Shown: piece after piece, positions 1-8,267 of the stretch
Layout of the letters: each line of letters begins with the position of its first letter
How positions within the stretch are numbered: the stretch's first letter is position 1
Program-made: the position numbers and the translations under genes
The notes under the pieces: generated by a model
Database searches by the model: none
Seen by the model: the letters and a program-made list of their open reading frames with translations, nothing else
What the model was told of the DNA's origin: nothing
NCBI GenBank assembly: GCA_050178795.1
Contig: JBFXFT010000006.1
Location: forward strand, 3,375 to 67,374
Reading direction: 5' to 3'
DNA: 64,000 bases
Source of the DNA: STF1-184 sp050178795
GTDB lineage: Bacteria; Bacillota; Clostridia; Christensenellales; UBA1242

Positions 1-1
1 C

Positions 2-1804
2 AGGGATTATGATAAAAAGGACGAAAAAGGTGAATATGCAAGAGTATTTGAAGAAGAATATAATAAGGCATTAAACGATTATATTGAGCCTGATAACTCC
101 CCTTATATGTATTATCTAAAAAATATAAAAGTAGAAGATACCCATAAAGGTTATTTTTCTATTGATAAAAAAACAAATCATTTGATTGATTCTAAAGAAA
201 ATAAGGGAGAGGGTGGATCCGACGATATTTCGGCTTATGATTTAATTTTAATTGATAAAGCAAGGCTCCTTTCTTATGAGGAACCAACAAGATTTATCTT
301 TTCACACTCTGCACTAAGAGAGGGTTGGGACAATCCCAATGTTTTTCAAATATGTGCCTTAAAACATAGCGATAGCACCATTGCAAAAAGGCAAGAGGTA
401 GGGCGTGGACTTCGTATTTCGGTTAATAATGACGGCGAGAGGGCAAATGCAACTTATTGTCAATCAACTGGAAATGACTTCCATAAATTAAATACGCTAA
501 CTGTCATTGCTACTGATAGTTATCAAGATTTTGTAACGAATTTGCAAAGAGAAATCAAAGAAAATCTTGCTGATAGACCAGTAAAAGCCACAATGGAATA
601 TTTTAAAGGAAAAATCATTACAGATGGTATTCATCCTATTCCTGTTGATGACGATATGGCCAGTGATATTCAAAGTTATTTAAGATTTAGTGGTTATATT
701 GATAAAGAATATAAGTTGACAGATAAATATCGTGCTGATTTTGAGAATAACAGTTTAATTGAAATGCAGGAGATTATGAAGCCTTATGAGGCAAGTATTC
801 AAAACTTAATTCAAAGCATTTTTGATGAAAAAGTGTTACAAGATATGATTGCAGATGCAAATCAATCTAAAATTATTGATAATAAATTGAATGATAATTT
901 TTATAAAAAAGAGTTTAAGGCGTTATGGGATCAAATTAACCATCAATATTCCTATATGGTTGATTTTAAAAGTGATGAATTAATTAAAAACTCTATTCGT
1001 CATATTGATGAAAAATTAATTGTTTCCCAGTTAAAATACATTGTAACCTCCGGATTGCAAAAAAAGGTAATGGATAAGCATGCTGTTGAAAGAGGTGAGT
1101 CATTTGGTACAATAACCACTAGAACTGAAACATTATCTTCCAGTATTGCAAATAATACACCATATGATTTAGTTGGTAAAATTGCAGCTGGCACTAATTT
1201 AACTAGAAAAACAATTGTAAAAATACTAAAAGGAATTCAAACAAAAAAATTTGATTTGTTTAAAGTTAATCCAGAAGAATTTATCAATAAAACTATAAAA
1301 TTAATCAATGAACAAAAAGCAACAATGATTGTAGATCATATTACTTATAATCAAACAGAAGGAAAATTTGATAATACTATTTTTACTGCAAATCAAATTA
1401 ATTCTGATTTTAATAAAGTGTTTAAAGCGACAAAACATATTCAAGATTATGTTGTAACAGATGGCTTATCAGAGAAAAGTGTTGAGCGTAAATTTGCTGA
1501 AGATTTAGAATCGGCAAAAGAAGTTTGTGTTTATGCTAAGCTTCCGCGCACTTTTTATATTCCGACTCCAGTTGGTAATTATTCTCCAGATTGGGCGATT
1601 GCATTTTACGATAATATGGGAATTAAACATATTTACTTTATTGCCGAAACAAAAGGGACAATGGAAAGTATGGAATTAAAGCCAATTGAACAAGCAAAAA
1701 TTAAATGTGCTCATAAATTATTTAATGAACTATCTACAACACAAGTTCGATATTATGAGGTTACTTCCTATCAAGATTTACTTGATGTTATTAATCAAAT
1801 TTAA
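2..1804 (+). CDS. Type III restriction enzyme, Res (helicase-nuclease) subunit, 3' part
   Basis: The reading frame is open from base 2, so the gene begins upstream of the window and the first ATG at 107 is internal. About 600 C-terminal residues remain. Seen: LREGWDNP (about 320-343) and QEVGRGLR (about 391-414), the last helicase motifs of superfamily 2 type III Res proteins. Near the C terminus SPDW (about 1585) followed by AETKG (about 1644-1658) fits the PD-(D/E)xK nuclease core. Family knowledge: Res cleaves DNA after ATP-driven communication between unmethylated sites and needs a Mod methyltransferase, which would lie outside this window. Two further defence-like genes follow. The call is firm; the intactness of the gene is unknown. 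Confidence 0.88.
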   Translation, partial: RDYDKKDEKGEYARVFEEEYNKALNDYIEPDNSPYMYYLKNIKVEDTHKGYFSIDKKTNHLIDSKENKGEGGSDDISAYDLILIDKARLLSYEEPTRFIFSHSALREGWDNPNVFQICALKHSDSTIAKRQEVGRGLRISVNNDGERANATYCQSTGNDFHKLNTLTVIATDSYQDFVTNLQREIKENLADRPVKATMEYFKGKIITDGIHPIPVDDDMASDIQSYLRFSGYIDKEYKLTDKYRADFENNSLIEMQEIMKPYEASIQNLIQSIFDEKVLQDMIADANQSKIIDNKLNDNFYKKEFKALWDQINHQYSYMVDFKSDELIKNSIRHIDEKLIVSQLKYIVTSGLQKKVMDKHAVERGESFGTITTRTETLSSSIANNTPYDLVGKIAAGTNLTRKTIVKILKGIQTKKFDLFKVNPEEFINKTIKLINEQKATMIVDHITYNQTEGKFDNTIFTANQINSDFNKVFKATKHIQDYVVTDGLSEKSVERKFAEDLESAKEVCVYAKLPRTFYIPTPVGNYSPDWAIAFYDNMGIKHIYFIAETKGTMESMELKPIEQAKIKCAHKLFNELSTTQVRYYEVTSYQDLLDVINQI

Positions 1805-1810
1805 AGCTAA

Positions 1811-1836
1811 AAGAGATCTTGAGCGTCTCTTTTTTT
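1811..1836 (+). terminator. Terminator after the Res gene
   Basis: The arms AAGAGA and TCTCTT (1811-1816, 1826-1831) are followed by a T run. The short stem lies directly behind the Res stop codon. Confidence 0.6.
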
Positions 1837-1911
1837 GGTGATACAGATTGCAATTAATTGTTTTTTTTAAATAGAGTTGTTAAAATATAAATGTAAAAGG
1901 AGAATGATAAA

Positions 1912-2532
1912 ATGGCGTATGAATATGTAGAAAAGCAAGAAAGGGAAGATTTAGTAAAAGTCTGTGAAAGTATTATATGTGAAGTTCAAAACGAGGTTAG
2001 GGAATATTTTACTTTTGAATTCAAGCTAATTGGAAGTGGTGAGAAAAGATTAATTACACGAAATGGAAAAACAGGATGCTTTGATTTGGATTATAATCTA
2101 ATCCTGCAAAAAGATAAAAAAGAATTAATAAGTTATCCTCAAAAAATAAAAGAAATTTTTATGCAGGCATTTAATGGTGTAAATCCTAAAAATTCTTTTG
2201 CTGATGCAAAAAATAGCACTTCTGTTATCACATCAAATTTAAAAATTGATGATAGATTGCTTTTTTCGTTTGATGTTGCAATTTTAATTGAAGGCAACAA
2301 TGGCAGTTATTATAAATTGATTTATGATAAACCCTCCCAAAGATATATCTGGAATGAACAACCGCATTCTGCAAATTATAAGGAAAAATTTTCACAAATA
2401 AAAAAACAAGGATATTGGATGGAGTTTAAAGAAAGATATTTGGAGAAGAAGAATTATTATTTAAGTAGAGATCCTGAAAAAAAGTCATATGTAATTTTTT
2501 TGGAAACAATTAATGAATTTTATAAAGGATAA
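1912..2532 (+). CDS. Nucleotidyltransferase-fold protein, putative
   Basis: A 206-aa protein of no family I can name with certainty. It carries G41-S42 followed by FDLDYN with D58 and D60, and FSFDVAI with D121. This is the GS...DxD...D pattern of the DNA polymerase beta-type nucleotidyltransferase fold (CCA-adding enzymes, minimal nucleotidyltransferases, CD-NTases). The rest is lysine-rich and has no membrane segment. The ribosome binding site AAAGGAGAA precedes the ATG. The next gene, an Abi/HEPN-like protein, starts 8 bp after the stop, so the two are probably co-transcribed. Inference: a nucleotidyltransferase-HEPN toxin-antitoxin or abortive-infection pair beside a restriction gene. The fold call rests on motif spacing only. 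Confidence 0.5.
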   Translation: MAYEYVEKQEREDLVKVCESIICEVQNEVREYFTFEFKLIGSGEKRLITRNGKTGCFDLDYNLILQKDKKELISYPQKIKEIFMQAFNGVNPKNSFADAKNSTSVITSNLKIDDRLLFSFDVAILIEGNNGSYYKLIYDKPSQRYIWNEQPHSANYKEKFSQIKKQGYWMEFKERYLEKKNYYLSRDPEKKSYVIFLETINEFYKG

Positions 2533-2540
2533 AATGATAT

Positions 2541-3227
2541 ATGGATACGAAAGAGTTTTTCAATAGTATTTTGATAGAAGAAGCCGAGATAGAAAAAGCA
2601 AATCATTATATAGAGACAAAAGGGTTATATATCCACGTTGCAATTAGAGACATGTTATTAAGCCGTGGTATTCAAAAGCCATCTTATAAACAAATTGCAA
2701 CTGTGTACAGGTATGATAAAAGAATAAGAAAAATTTTATATGAGCATATCGCTTACTTAGAAGAATTTTTTAGAGCATATATTTTAAATCAGTATGGAAA
2801 TAATGTAAAACAATCTTTTTGGATAAAGAGAGTTAATCCCAATAATTTAAAAAACAGTCTAGAATTATTGAAATTTGGGGAATTGTTAAGTCAAGTTAAA
2901 AAATTACCAAATAAGGAAAAAGTTTTAATAATCACAAGTCATTTTACAAAAAATATTGAGGCATTAATTGAATTAAGGAATGCAGTTTTTCATAATAAAT
3001 TTTTATTAGTTTATTTGGGATTTAAAAAATGTTTTATTGATGAAGAGAAATCTGGTTTTTCATTTAGAGCCAATTTAATTAATTTGTCTAATTTTTTGCC
3101 TCAAGAAGTTAAAAAGCAATTTTTGAAAGAGATAGAAAATAGCCAGTATCAAAAGCATGAAAAACCAATAAACAATAAAACAGATTGGAAACTACCATCA
3201 GAAGTCGTAATCAAATTGAAGGATTAG
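2541..3227 (+). CDS. Abi-like protein with a HEPN-type R-x4-H motif
   Basis: A 228-aa, largely helical protein. The segment YDKRIRKILYEHI (about residues 58-70) followed by EEFFRAY resembles the paired helices of the Abi_2 (AbiD/AbiF) family. R146-N147 and H151 in LRNAVFH form the R-N-x3-H motif of HEPN ribonucleases. It is shorter than the roughly 300 aa usual for AbiF proteins. The ATG at 2541 lies 8 bp after the nucleotidyltransferase-like gene. Inference: a translation- or RNA-targeting toxin, possibly controlled by the upstream protein. No terminator is obvious before the next gene's promoter. Confidence 0.6.
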   Translation: MDTKEFFNSILIEEAEIEKANHYIETKGLYIHVAIRDMLLSRGIQKPSYKQIATVYRYDKRIRKILYEHIAYLEEFFRAYILNQYGNNVKQSFWIKRVNPNNLKNSLELLKFGELLSQVKKLPNKEKVLIITSHFTKNIEALIELRNAVFHNKFLLVYLGFKKCFIDEEKSGFSFRANLINLSNFLPQEVKKQFLKEIENSQYQKHEKPINNKTDWKLPSEVVIKLKD

Positions 3228-3262
3228 AAGAATTTTTAGTTATAATTTTTTTTAAATTATTC

Positions 3263-3293
3263 TTGACTCTCCCCTTAAGAGTAAGGATAAAAT
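3263..3293 (+). promoter_or_regulatory. MerR-type promoter with 19-bp spacer
   Basis: TTGACT at 3263-3268 and TAAAAT at 3288-3293 are separated by 19 bp. An over-long spacer is typical of promoters that MerR proteins untwist. The spacer holds an imperfect dyad (CCCTTAAGAGTAAGG). It lies just upstream of the merR-like gene, which suggests autoregulation. Confidence 0.65.
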
Positions 3294-3323
3294 AAAGTTG
3301 TTAAAAGAAAAAGAGGTGAATAT

Positions 3324-4385
3324 ATGCTTACGATTAGTAGCTTTGCTAAAGCATGTGAAACAACTATTAAAACCTTAAGATATTATTACAATGAGGGTAT
3401 ATTTAAACCTAGCAGTATTGACAGGTATACAGGTTATAGATATTATGAGGAAAATCAAGTTAAAGACTTTTTACTTATTTCTGAACTAAAAAAATTAAAT
3501 TTTAGTTTAGGAGAAATTAAAAATTTTTTAACTAATCCTAATAACGATATAATCAAAAGCAAAATTAATGAGCTAAACAGTTCTATTGAAAAAACAAAAA
3601 AACAAATTCAAACTTTAAATTCTTTTAATAATAAAAGCAAAGGGAATTTAAAAATGAAAGAAAGTATTAAAGAAAATTTATTTGTTAATGATGAAAAGAT
3701 AATAGGAAAATGGGAAAGTATTGGTGTTGTTTACAAAAAAGAAGATTTTTTAAATAGCAATAATCAGGCTTTTGAAATTGATGAGGTTGATAATAATTAT
3801 TCAGTTAAAGAACTGTACCTAATGCCAAATGGAGAGAAATATTGGGTAATAAGTTGGACTAAGGGCTTTATTAATGTGTTAGGTAGAAAAAATGCCTATG
3901 AATTAGTTGAAAAAGATAATCAAGTTTTTATGCTTGTAACTCACTTAGTTGAAAAAGAAAATTTTATTCAAATTTTCAAACAAATTGATAAAAAAGCATA
4001 TACAAAAAATGATATTGCAATTGTTGACGATATTAATTTTGAAATTATAAAAGATGAAACTGCAGCAGGTGAGTGGAATGTGATTGATTTTGTAAGACAA
4101 AAAGAAGATTTTATTTATGGGCAAAAACAATTTAAAGCCAAACCGTATTTGGAAAAATTAGTGTTTTTAAAAGATAACCAAATAATAATGCAAGTGGATG
4201 GCAATATAGTTAAAAAACAAAAATATACTAAAGGTTGTATTTTAATTAATCAAGACTATGACGTGGCAAGTCATTATTTTATAAAAGATATTGATGGAAA
4301 ACAAATTATGTTTTTTGAATGGAAGAGTGGAGATTATACTTTTGGAAAACGCAAACCATTGTATTATGTTTTAGAAAAAGCATAA
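3324..4385 (+). CDS. MerR-family regulator with duplicated C-terminal lipocalin-like domain
   Basis: Residues 1-70 are a MerR winged helix (TISSFAKACETTIKTLRYYY, then GYRYYEENQ). Residues of about 80-105 form the usual coiled coil. After a linker come two related domains, about 125-235 and 243-353. Each begins G(K/E)W..I..V..KEDF, continues with a strand-rich stretch and a W/KGFI- or KGCI-type motif. This suggests tandem lipocalin-like beta barrels binding a small effector in place of the GyrI-like domain usual in MerR activators. No target operon adjoins it except its own promoter with a 19-bp spacer. The MerR assignment is firm; the ligand is unknown. Confidence 0.75.
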   Translation: MLTISSFAKACETTIKTLRYYYNEGIFKPSSIDRYTGYRYYEENQVKDFLLISELKKLNFSLGEIKNFLTNPNNDIIKSKINELNSSIEKTKKQIQTLNSFNNKSKGNLKMKESIKENLFVNDEKIIGKWESIGVVYKKEDFLNSNNQAFEIDEVDNNYSVKELYLMPNGEKYWVISWTKGFINVLGRKNAYELVEKDNQVFMLVTHLVEKENFIQIFKQIDKKAYTKNDIAIVDDINFEIIKDETAAGEWNVIDFVRQKEDFIYGQKQFKAKPYLEKLVFLKDNQIIMQVDGNIVKKQKYTKGCILINQDYDVASHYFIKDIDGKQIMFFEWKSGDYTFGKRKPLYYVLEKA

Positions 4386-4390
4386 ACAAA

Positions 4391-4422
4391 AAAACTGGAT
4401 TATTTATATTCCAGTTTTTTTT
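4391..4422 (+). terminator. Terminator after the merR-like gene
   Basis: AAAACTGGA (4391-4399) pairs with TCCAGTTTT (4410-4418) and is followed by a T run. Confidence 0.85.
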
Positions 4423-4591
4423 GTAGTGTACTTTTTACATCTCAAAATCATCTTTTTTAATTTGTTTATATAATTATTTAACAGCAAAATTGTCAGATCT
4501 TTACAAAATACTTAAAAATGATATTCTTTTTATTTTGCATTTGATATAATGATTATTAGAATTTATTTTATATAAAATTAAAGAGGTTATT

Positions 4592-5773
4592 ATGGATACT
4601 TTTTGGGAAGATATTGTAAGTTTTTTTAATGAAACTGGTTGGAAAATTATACTTTCACTTTGCTTAATCGTAATTGGTGGGGTAATAATAAAATATTTTG
4701 CAAAAATGGTACAAAGACTGCTTTATAAAACATCAATAGATAACTCTATTGTTTCTTTTATCATAAGCATTTTTAAAATTGCCTTATGGATACTTTTATT
4801 AAGTGTTTGTGCAAGCATTTTGGAACTTTCAACAAACAGTTTGCTCGTTGTTTTGTCATCTATGGCCTTGGCTATTGGCTTAGCGTTAAAGGATTCTCTT
4901 GGCAACTTAACAAACGGAATGTTTATAATTTACAATAAGCCATTTAAGCGTGGCGACCACATTAAAATTGATAATGTGGAGGGCAAAGTTCAAAACATTA
5001 AGTTGTTGGCTACGGAACTTGTAACTTTTGATAACAGAAAATTAATTATTCCAAACAGCAAATTTACTACCGATTCTATTGTCAACTATACCGCTTTACC
5101 TATTAGAAGAATTGAAATGACTTTTGGCGTTGCTTATGGCTCTGATATGGATTATGTGGAGAGGATTATTTATAAGGCGCTAGATAAAGAGAATTTAATT
5201 TTAAGTTTTCCAAAGAGTTCGGTATTTATTAGCGCTCATGGTTCAAGCGCCGTTGAGTGGACTGTTTGGGCATGGGTAGCAACGGACGATTATTGGACAG
5301 TCTGGAAGGCACTTCCAAAGATAATGTATAAAGCGTTTGAAAACGCTGAAATTAGAATTCCATTCAATCAAGTGGATGTTCACTTTGACGATGGCAAACC
5401 AAATTTAGCAAAAAGACAAGTTGCGAAACCCCAAGTTATTGAGGAAAAAGTGATAAATGTAGAAAGCCCTAAAAAAGTTGAGGCAAAGCCCAAGCCTGCG
5501 GAGCCTATAAAGCCTGTAACGCCACCCAGTGACACAAAAACAAAAGCAGACGTAAAACAACCAAAAACAATGGCAACAACCGCTAAAACAGTGACACAAG
5601 CGCCTACAAAACCAGGTGCTAAGGTAGAACCAAAGAAACCGACTGCAGATAAAAAACCAGCCGTTAAAACAGCAACAACCAAAGCAAAAGAGGAGACAAC
5701 CAAGACAACAAAAACAGTTTCTCAAACTAAAAAAGCGCAAGAAACGAAAGGAGTTAAAAATGCAAAAAAATAA
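4592..5773 (+). CDS. Small-conductance mechanosensitive channel (MscS family) with long basic tail
   Basis: Membrane channel that opens under membrane tension to release solutes during hypo-osmotic shock. Two hydrophobic N-terminal helices (about 15-35 and 55-75) precede the pore helix SMALAIGLALKDSLGNLTNG, the MscS TM3 signature with alternating Ala/Gly. The beta domain follows (KPFKRGDHIKI), then the alpha-beta cage to about residue 270. The last 120 residues are odd: a Lys/Pro/Thr/Ala-rich, low-complexity, probably disordered cytoplasmic tail (repeated KPA, KTA and TTK), absent from ordinary MscS. The stop overlaps the next gene by 14 bp, which implies translational coupling. Confidence 0.88.
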   Translation: MDTFWEDIVSFFNETGWKIILSLCLIVIGGVIIKYFAKMVQRLLYKTSIDNSIVSFIISIFKIALWILLLSVCASILELSTNSLLVVLSSMALAIGLALKDSLGNLTNGMFIIYNKPFKRGDHIKIDNVEGKVQNIKLLATELVTFDNRKLIIPNSKFTTDSIVNYTALPIRRIEMTFGVAYGSDMDYVERIIYKALDKENLILSFPKSSVFISAHGSSAVEWTVWAWVATDDYWTVWKALPKIMYKAFENAEIRIPFNQVDVHFDDGKPNLAKRQVAKPQVIEEKVINVESPKKVEAKPKPAEPIKPVTPPSDTKTKADVKQPKTMATTAKTVTQAPTKPGAKVEPKKPTADKKPAVKTATTKAKEETTKTTKTVSQTKKAQETKGVKNAKK

Positions 5774-6761
5774 ATTTAATTCAACTCGTTTCATATTTGC
5801 ACTTATATGTGCTATGTTGTTAATTTTTCCAATTTTAAGCAGTAATATTACGGCTTATGCGGAAGTCTATGTAAATTTATCTTACTATGAAACTGACACT
5901 TCATATACGATTGAAGCGACACCTAGTGAGGCAATACCATATTCCTATGAAATAGTTTTTGTGGTAAATGATTTAAGTATTGTTTCAATAAACGGCGAAC
6001 TAACGGTTGAAAAAGACAATACTACCACTTTTACGGTTTATTGCATAATTCGCGACACGAGTGAAACACCAACTTATAGCGATGTGCAATCTCAAACAAT
6101 TACTATAACTCCAATAGATGGCGAGGATAATTTGCTTTTATCGCCAGCGATGCAACTACTTTTTAAGACATTATTACCTTTAATTGTCCTTATTGTTTGT
6201 ATAGTGCTTATAGTGCTTGGAATAAAAAAGAAGAAGTATTCACCATTCGGACACCTAGTTAGAAAATTAAAATCTGTTCAAAAAATTGATAAGGAAGTAG
6301 TCGCTTTATTTAAAGATGAAAAGGCGTCCTCAAAAATTAAATCAAGGAAGTATCGCAAATTTTTAAAGACGGCAGACAAGGTTTCGTATAGTTGTATTTC
6401 AAAAATTATTCCAATAAACATAGAGAGTATGGGACAATACAACTCCTTACTTGAAAACTTATTTAATTTAAACAATATTATTCAAGCCGGGGTCAGAACG
6501 TATTCTAAAACCAACATAAAACAAAAAGAGCGCGTAGTCAATGAATTGCACCGCAATTTGCTACCTAACGCAATAATAAACGCTGAGGAAACAAATAGCG
6601 CCTGGGAAAAGCAATTATTGAAGACAGAAAAACAATTCGTTCAACAATCACTTTATAAAAAGACACTAGCTTCAGATAAAGACTATCAACAATTATTAAA
6701 GAAAACCGTCTTCTACCAAAACAATCAAAAACTTGAGGGCGACGACGGTCAAATGGAATAA
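5760..6761 (+). CDS. Unknown exported protein with one central membrane segment
   Basis: Not a family I recognise. Residues about 8-32 are a signal peptide (IFALICAMLLIFPILSS, cleavage near AYA). About 95 residues of extracellular, Thr-rich, beta-type sequence follow. Then comes a transmembrane helix (about 136-158, LPLIVLIVCIVLIVLGI) with KKKK stop-transfer, and about 175 cytoplasmic residues that are helical and basic. Its ATG lies inside the end of the mscS-like gene, with AAAGGAG just upstream. The pair is therefore probably translated together and may act together at the membrane. A partner for the channel's charged tail is possible but unproven. Confidence 0.6.
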   Translation: MQKNKFNSTRFIFALICAMLLIFPILSSNITAYAEVYVNLSYYETDTSYTIEATPSEAIPYSYEIVFVVNDLSIVSINGELTVEKDNTTTFTVYCIIRDTSETPTYSDVQSQTITITPIDGEDNLLLSPAMQLLFKTLLPLIVLIVCIVLIVLGIKKKKYSPFGHLVRKLKSVQKIDKEVVALFKDEKASSKIKSRKYRKFLKTADKVSYSCISKIIPINIESMGQYNSLLENLFNLNNIIQAGVRTYSKTNIKQKERVVNELHRNLLPNAIINAEETNSAWEKQLLKTEKQFVQQSLYKKTLASDKDYQQLLKKTVFYQNNQKLEGDDGQME

Positions 6762-6778
6762 AAATATAAAAGCTTTAT

Positions 6779-6812
6779 AAAAAAGACAACATTTGTTTGT
6801 TGTCTTTTTAAT
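6779..6812. terminator. Bidirectional terminator between convergent genes
   Basis: AAAAGACAACA pairs with TGTTGTCTTTT, with A and T runs on either side. It can serve the plus-strand membrane gene and the minus-strand peptidase gene. Confidence 0.8.
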
Positions 6813-6826
6813 TTTTTGTTTAAAAA

Positions 6827-8041
6827 CTATTTTTTGGTTGTTTGGGATAATTTTTTAAGGCAAAATTCAAGTTGTTTGTCTGAGCCATTTTTATAATCTT
6901 CAATTGAATTTTCAAATATTACATTTGGCATAATAACTACGGTATTGCCAAAAACTTTTGTCATATCAAAAATGGTTTGCGAGGTTGTAAATGTGCCAAA
7001 GTCATCTATTTTAACACTGTAAGAACCGCCAAACCAAATGGGTGCATTGCCAGTAGCAGTACCGACGGTAATAAAGCCATTTTTTTGTAGCATTTCAGTC
7101 ATTACAATTGACGCGCTCATAGTACCACCATTTACTAGAATGTATCCACTTGTTTTCTTGTCAATTAATATTTGTGCTATGTGGCGAGATACTATGCTAT
7201 GTCCGCCAAAATTTTCCCTCAAATCAATAATTACAAACTGTTCGTCTTTAATTAAAGCGTTTATGTCTTCATAAAATTGTTTTAGTAAATAATTTTCGTC
7301 TTGTTTAAACCTACAAATACTCATTCCAAAAATGTTTTCGGCAACTTGTTTAATTGAATAATAAGCACCTTTATTGTTTTCATTTTTAAAAATTAGTTGA
7401 TTTTGATTAACAAAGTCCTTGGTTGAATAATATTTCACACCGCCATAAATTTTATCTAAAGCAAGTCGCTCTGCCGCAAGTTCAACTTCACTAAAAATGT
7501 TACCGTTTTGCAATGAAAATATATAAGGGGGAGTAACGCCTACAATTCTTAGTATTTTTTCGCAAGACAAGTTTTTAATCGCCTCTGATTTAACATAGGC
7601 CACAGAATCTCCACTTGTTATTTTTTCTATTCTATCTACAACTTCATCAATATCTAGACCATTAATTTTGATAACTTTATTAAATAATATGTCTTTATCT
7701 GTAAAGTTATTTGTAATGTAATACCCATAATTGTTATCCGCTTCGCTTTTTAAAAACTTTATTTGAAAGGGCAAACACCTATTGTCGTTAAACGACCAAT
7801 AAGTATGCCCATCTTTAAATAGTTTTGTCAATTGCAATATTAGTTTATAGATATTTAATTTGTTTTCAAAATCCACATTTTTTGATAATAGCACTACTTG
7901 TTTACACAACTCATCATAACCAATATTGTAATAAAAATCTTTAGTGTTTGTGCTACCTTTTTCAATTAGTTTAGATATTTCGTTTTTATGATTGGTGCTT
8001 AAAAAATTAAACATATCTATTATATCTTGTGCGTTTTTCAT
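6827..8041 (-). CDS. S41-family (C-terminal processing/tricorn-like) peptidase
   Basis: The 404-aa protein has the S41 core: VIIDLRENFGG (the 'DLRxNxGG' strand) and, further on, LVNGGTMSASIVMTEML, the region that carries the nucleophilic serine. An earlier stretch VIKINGLDIDEVVDRI resembles the ligand loop of a PDZ-like domain, and the N-terminal 120 residues are helical. There is no signal peptide or membrane helix, so it is probably cytoplasmic, unlike CtpA-type processing proteases. The general base lysine was not located by eye. It is transcribed alone, divergently from the next gene. The substrate is unknown. Confidence 0.7.
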   Translation of the reverse strand: MKNAQDIIDMFNFLSTNHKNEISKLIEKGSTNTKDFYYNIGYDELCKQVVLLSKNVDFENKLNIYKLILQLTKLFKDGHTYWSFNDNRCLPFQIKFLKSEADNNYGYYITNNFTDKDILFNKVIKINGLDIDEVVDRIEKITSGDSVAYVKSEAIKNLSCEKILRIVGVTPPYIFSLQNGNIFSEVELAAERLALDKIYGGVKYYSTKDFVNQNQLIFKNENNKGAYYSIKQVAENIFGMSICRFKQDENYLLKQFYEDINALIKDEQFVIIDLRENFGGHSIVSRHIAQILIDKKTSGYILVNGGTMSASIVMTEMLQKNGFITVGTATGNAPIWFGGSYSVKIDDFGTFTTSQTIFDMTKVFGNTVVIMPNVIFENSIEDYKNGSDKQLEFCLKKLSQTTKK

Positions 8042-8130
8042 AAGTGCTCCTTAAAAGAAAACTTAATTATTATACTTTTATTATTTTAGCATATTTTAGT
8101 CAAAAATGACAGCATTTTATTTGTCCTAGT

Positions 8131-8167
8131 TAATTAAAACACTAAACTATTAATTAAAACACTAAAC
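8131..8167. repeat. Two tandem 20-bp repeats in a divergent intergenic region
   Basis: TAATTAAAACACTAAAC occurs at 8131-8147 and again at 8151-8167. The period of 20 bp (two helical turns) places both copies on one DNA face, as for a regulator site. Only two copies are present. Confidence 0.7.
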
Positions 8168-8208
8168 CAGGTATAAGTTATTAGTATTAGTTTGTTGAGG
8201 CAGAGGTA

Positions 8209-8236
8209 TTGACATCGTGCCCTAATTTGATAAAAT
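8209..8236 (+). promoter_or_regulatory. Promoter for the 8268 gene
   Basis: TTGACA at 8209-8214 and TAAAAT at 8231-8236, spacer 16 bp. Confidence 0.6.
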
Positions 8237-8267
8237 GCTAATATATAAACATATTTGAGGTGTTGTT

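Noticed and set aside
107..1804. The first ATG of the Res frame as a gene start
   Set aside because: The frame is open back to base 2 with similar composition, and the conserved helicase part needs the preceding sequence. The gene is cut by the window edge.
5405..5794. A 129-aa minus-strand open frame rich in Cys and Phe over the mscS tail
   Set aside because: It is the complement of the Lys/Pro/Thr-rich low-complexity part of the channel gene, with no ribosome binding site. Its composition is what that codon use would produce.
8131..8170. Possible CRISPR array
   Set aside because: Only two tandem units, no spacers between them and no cas genes in the window.
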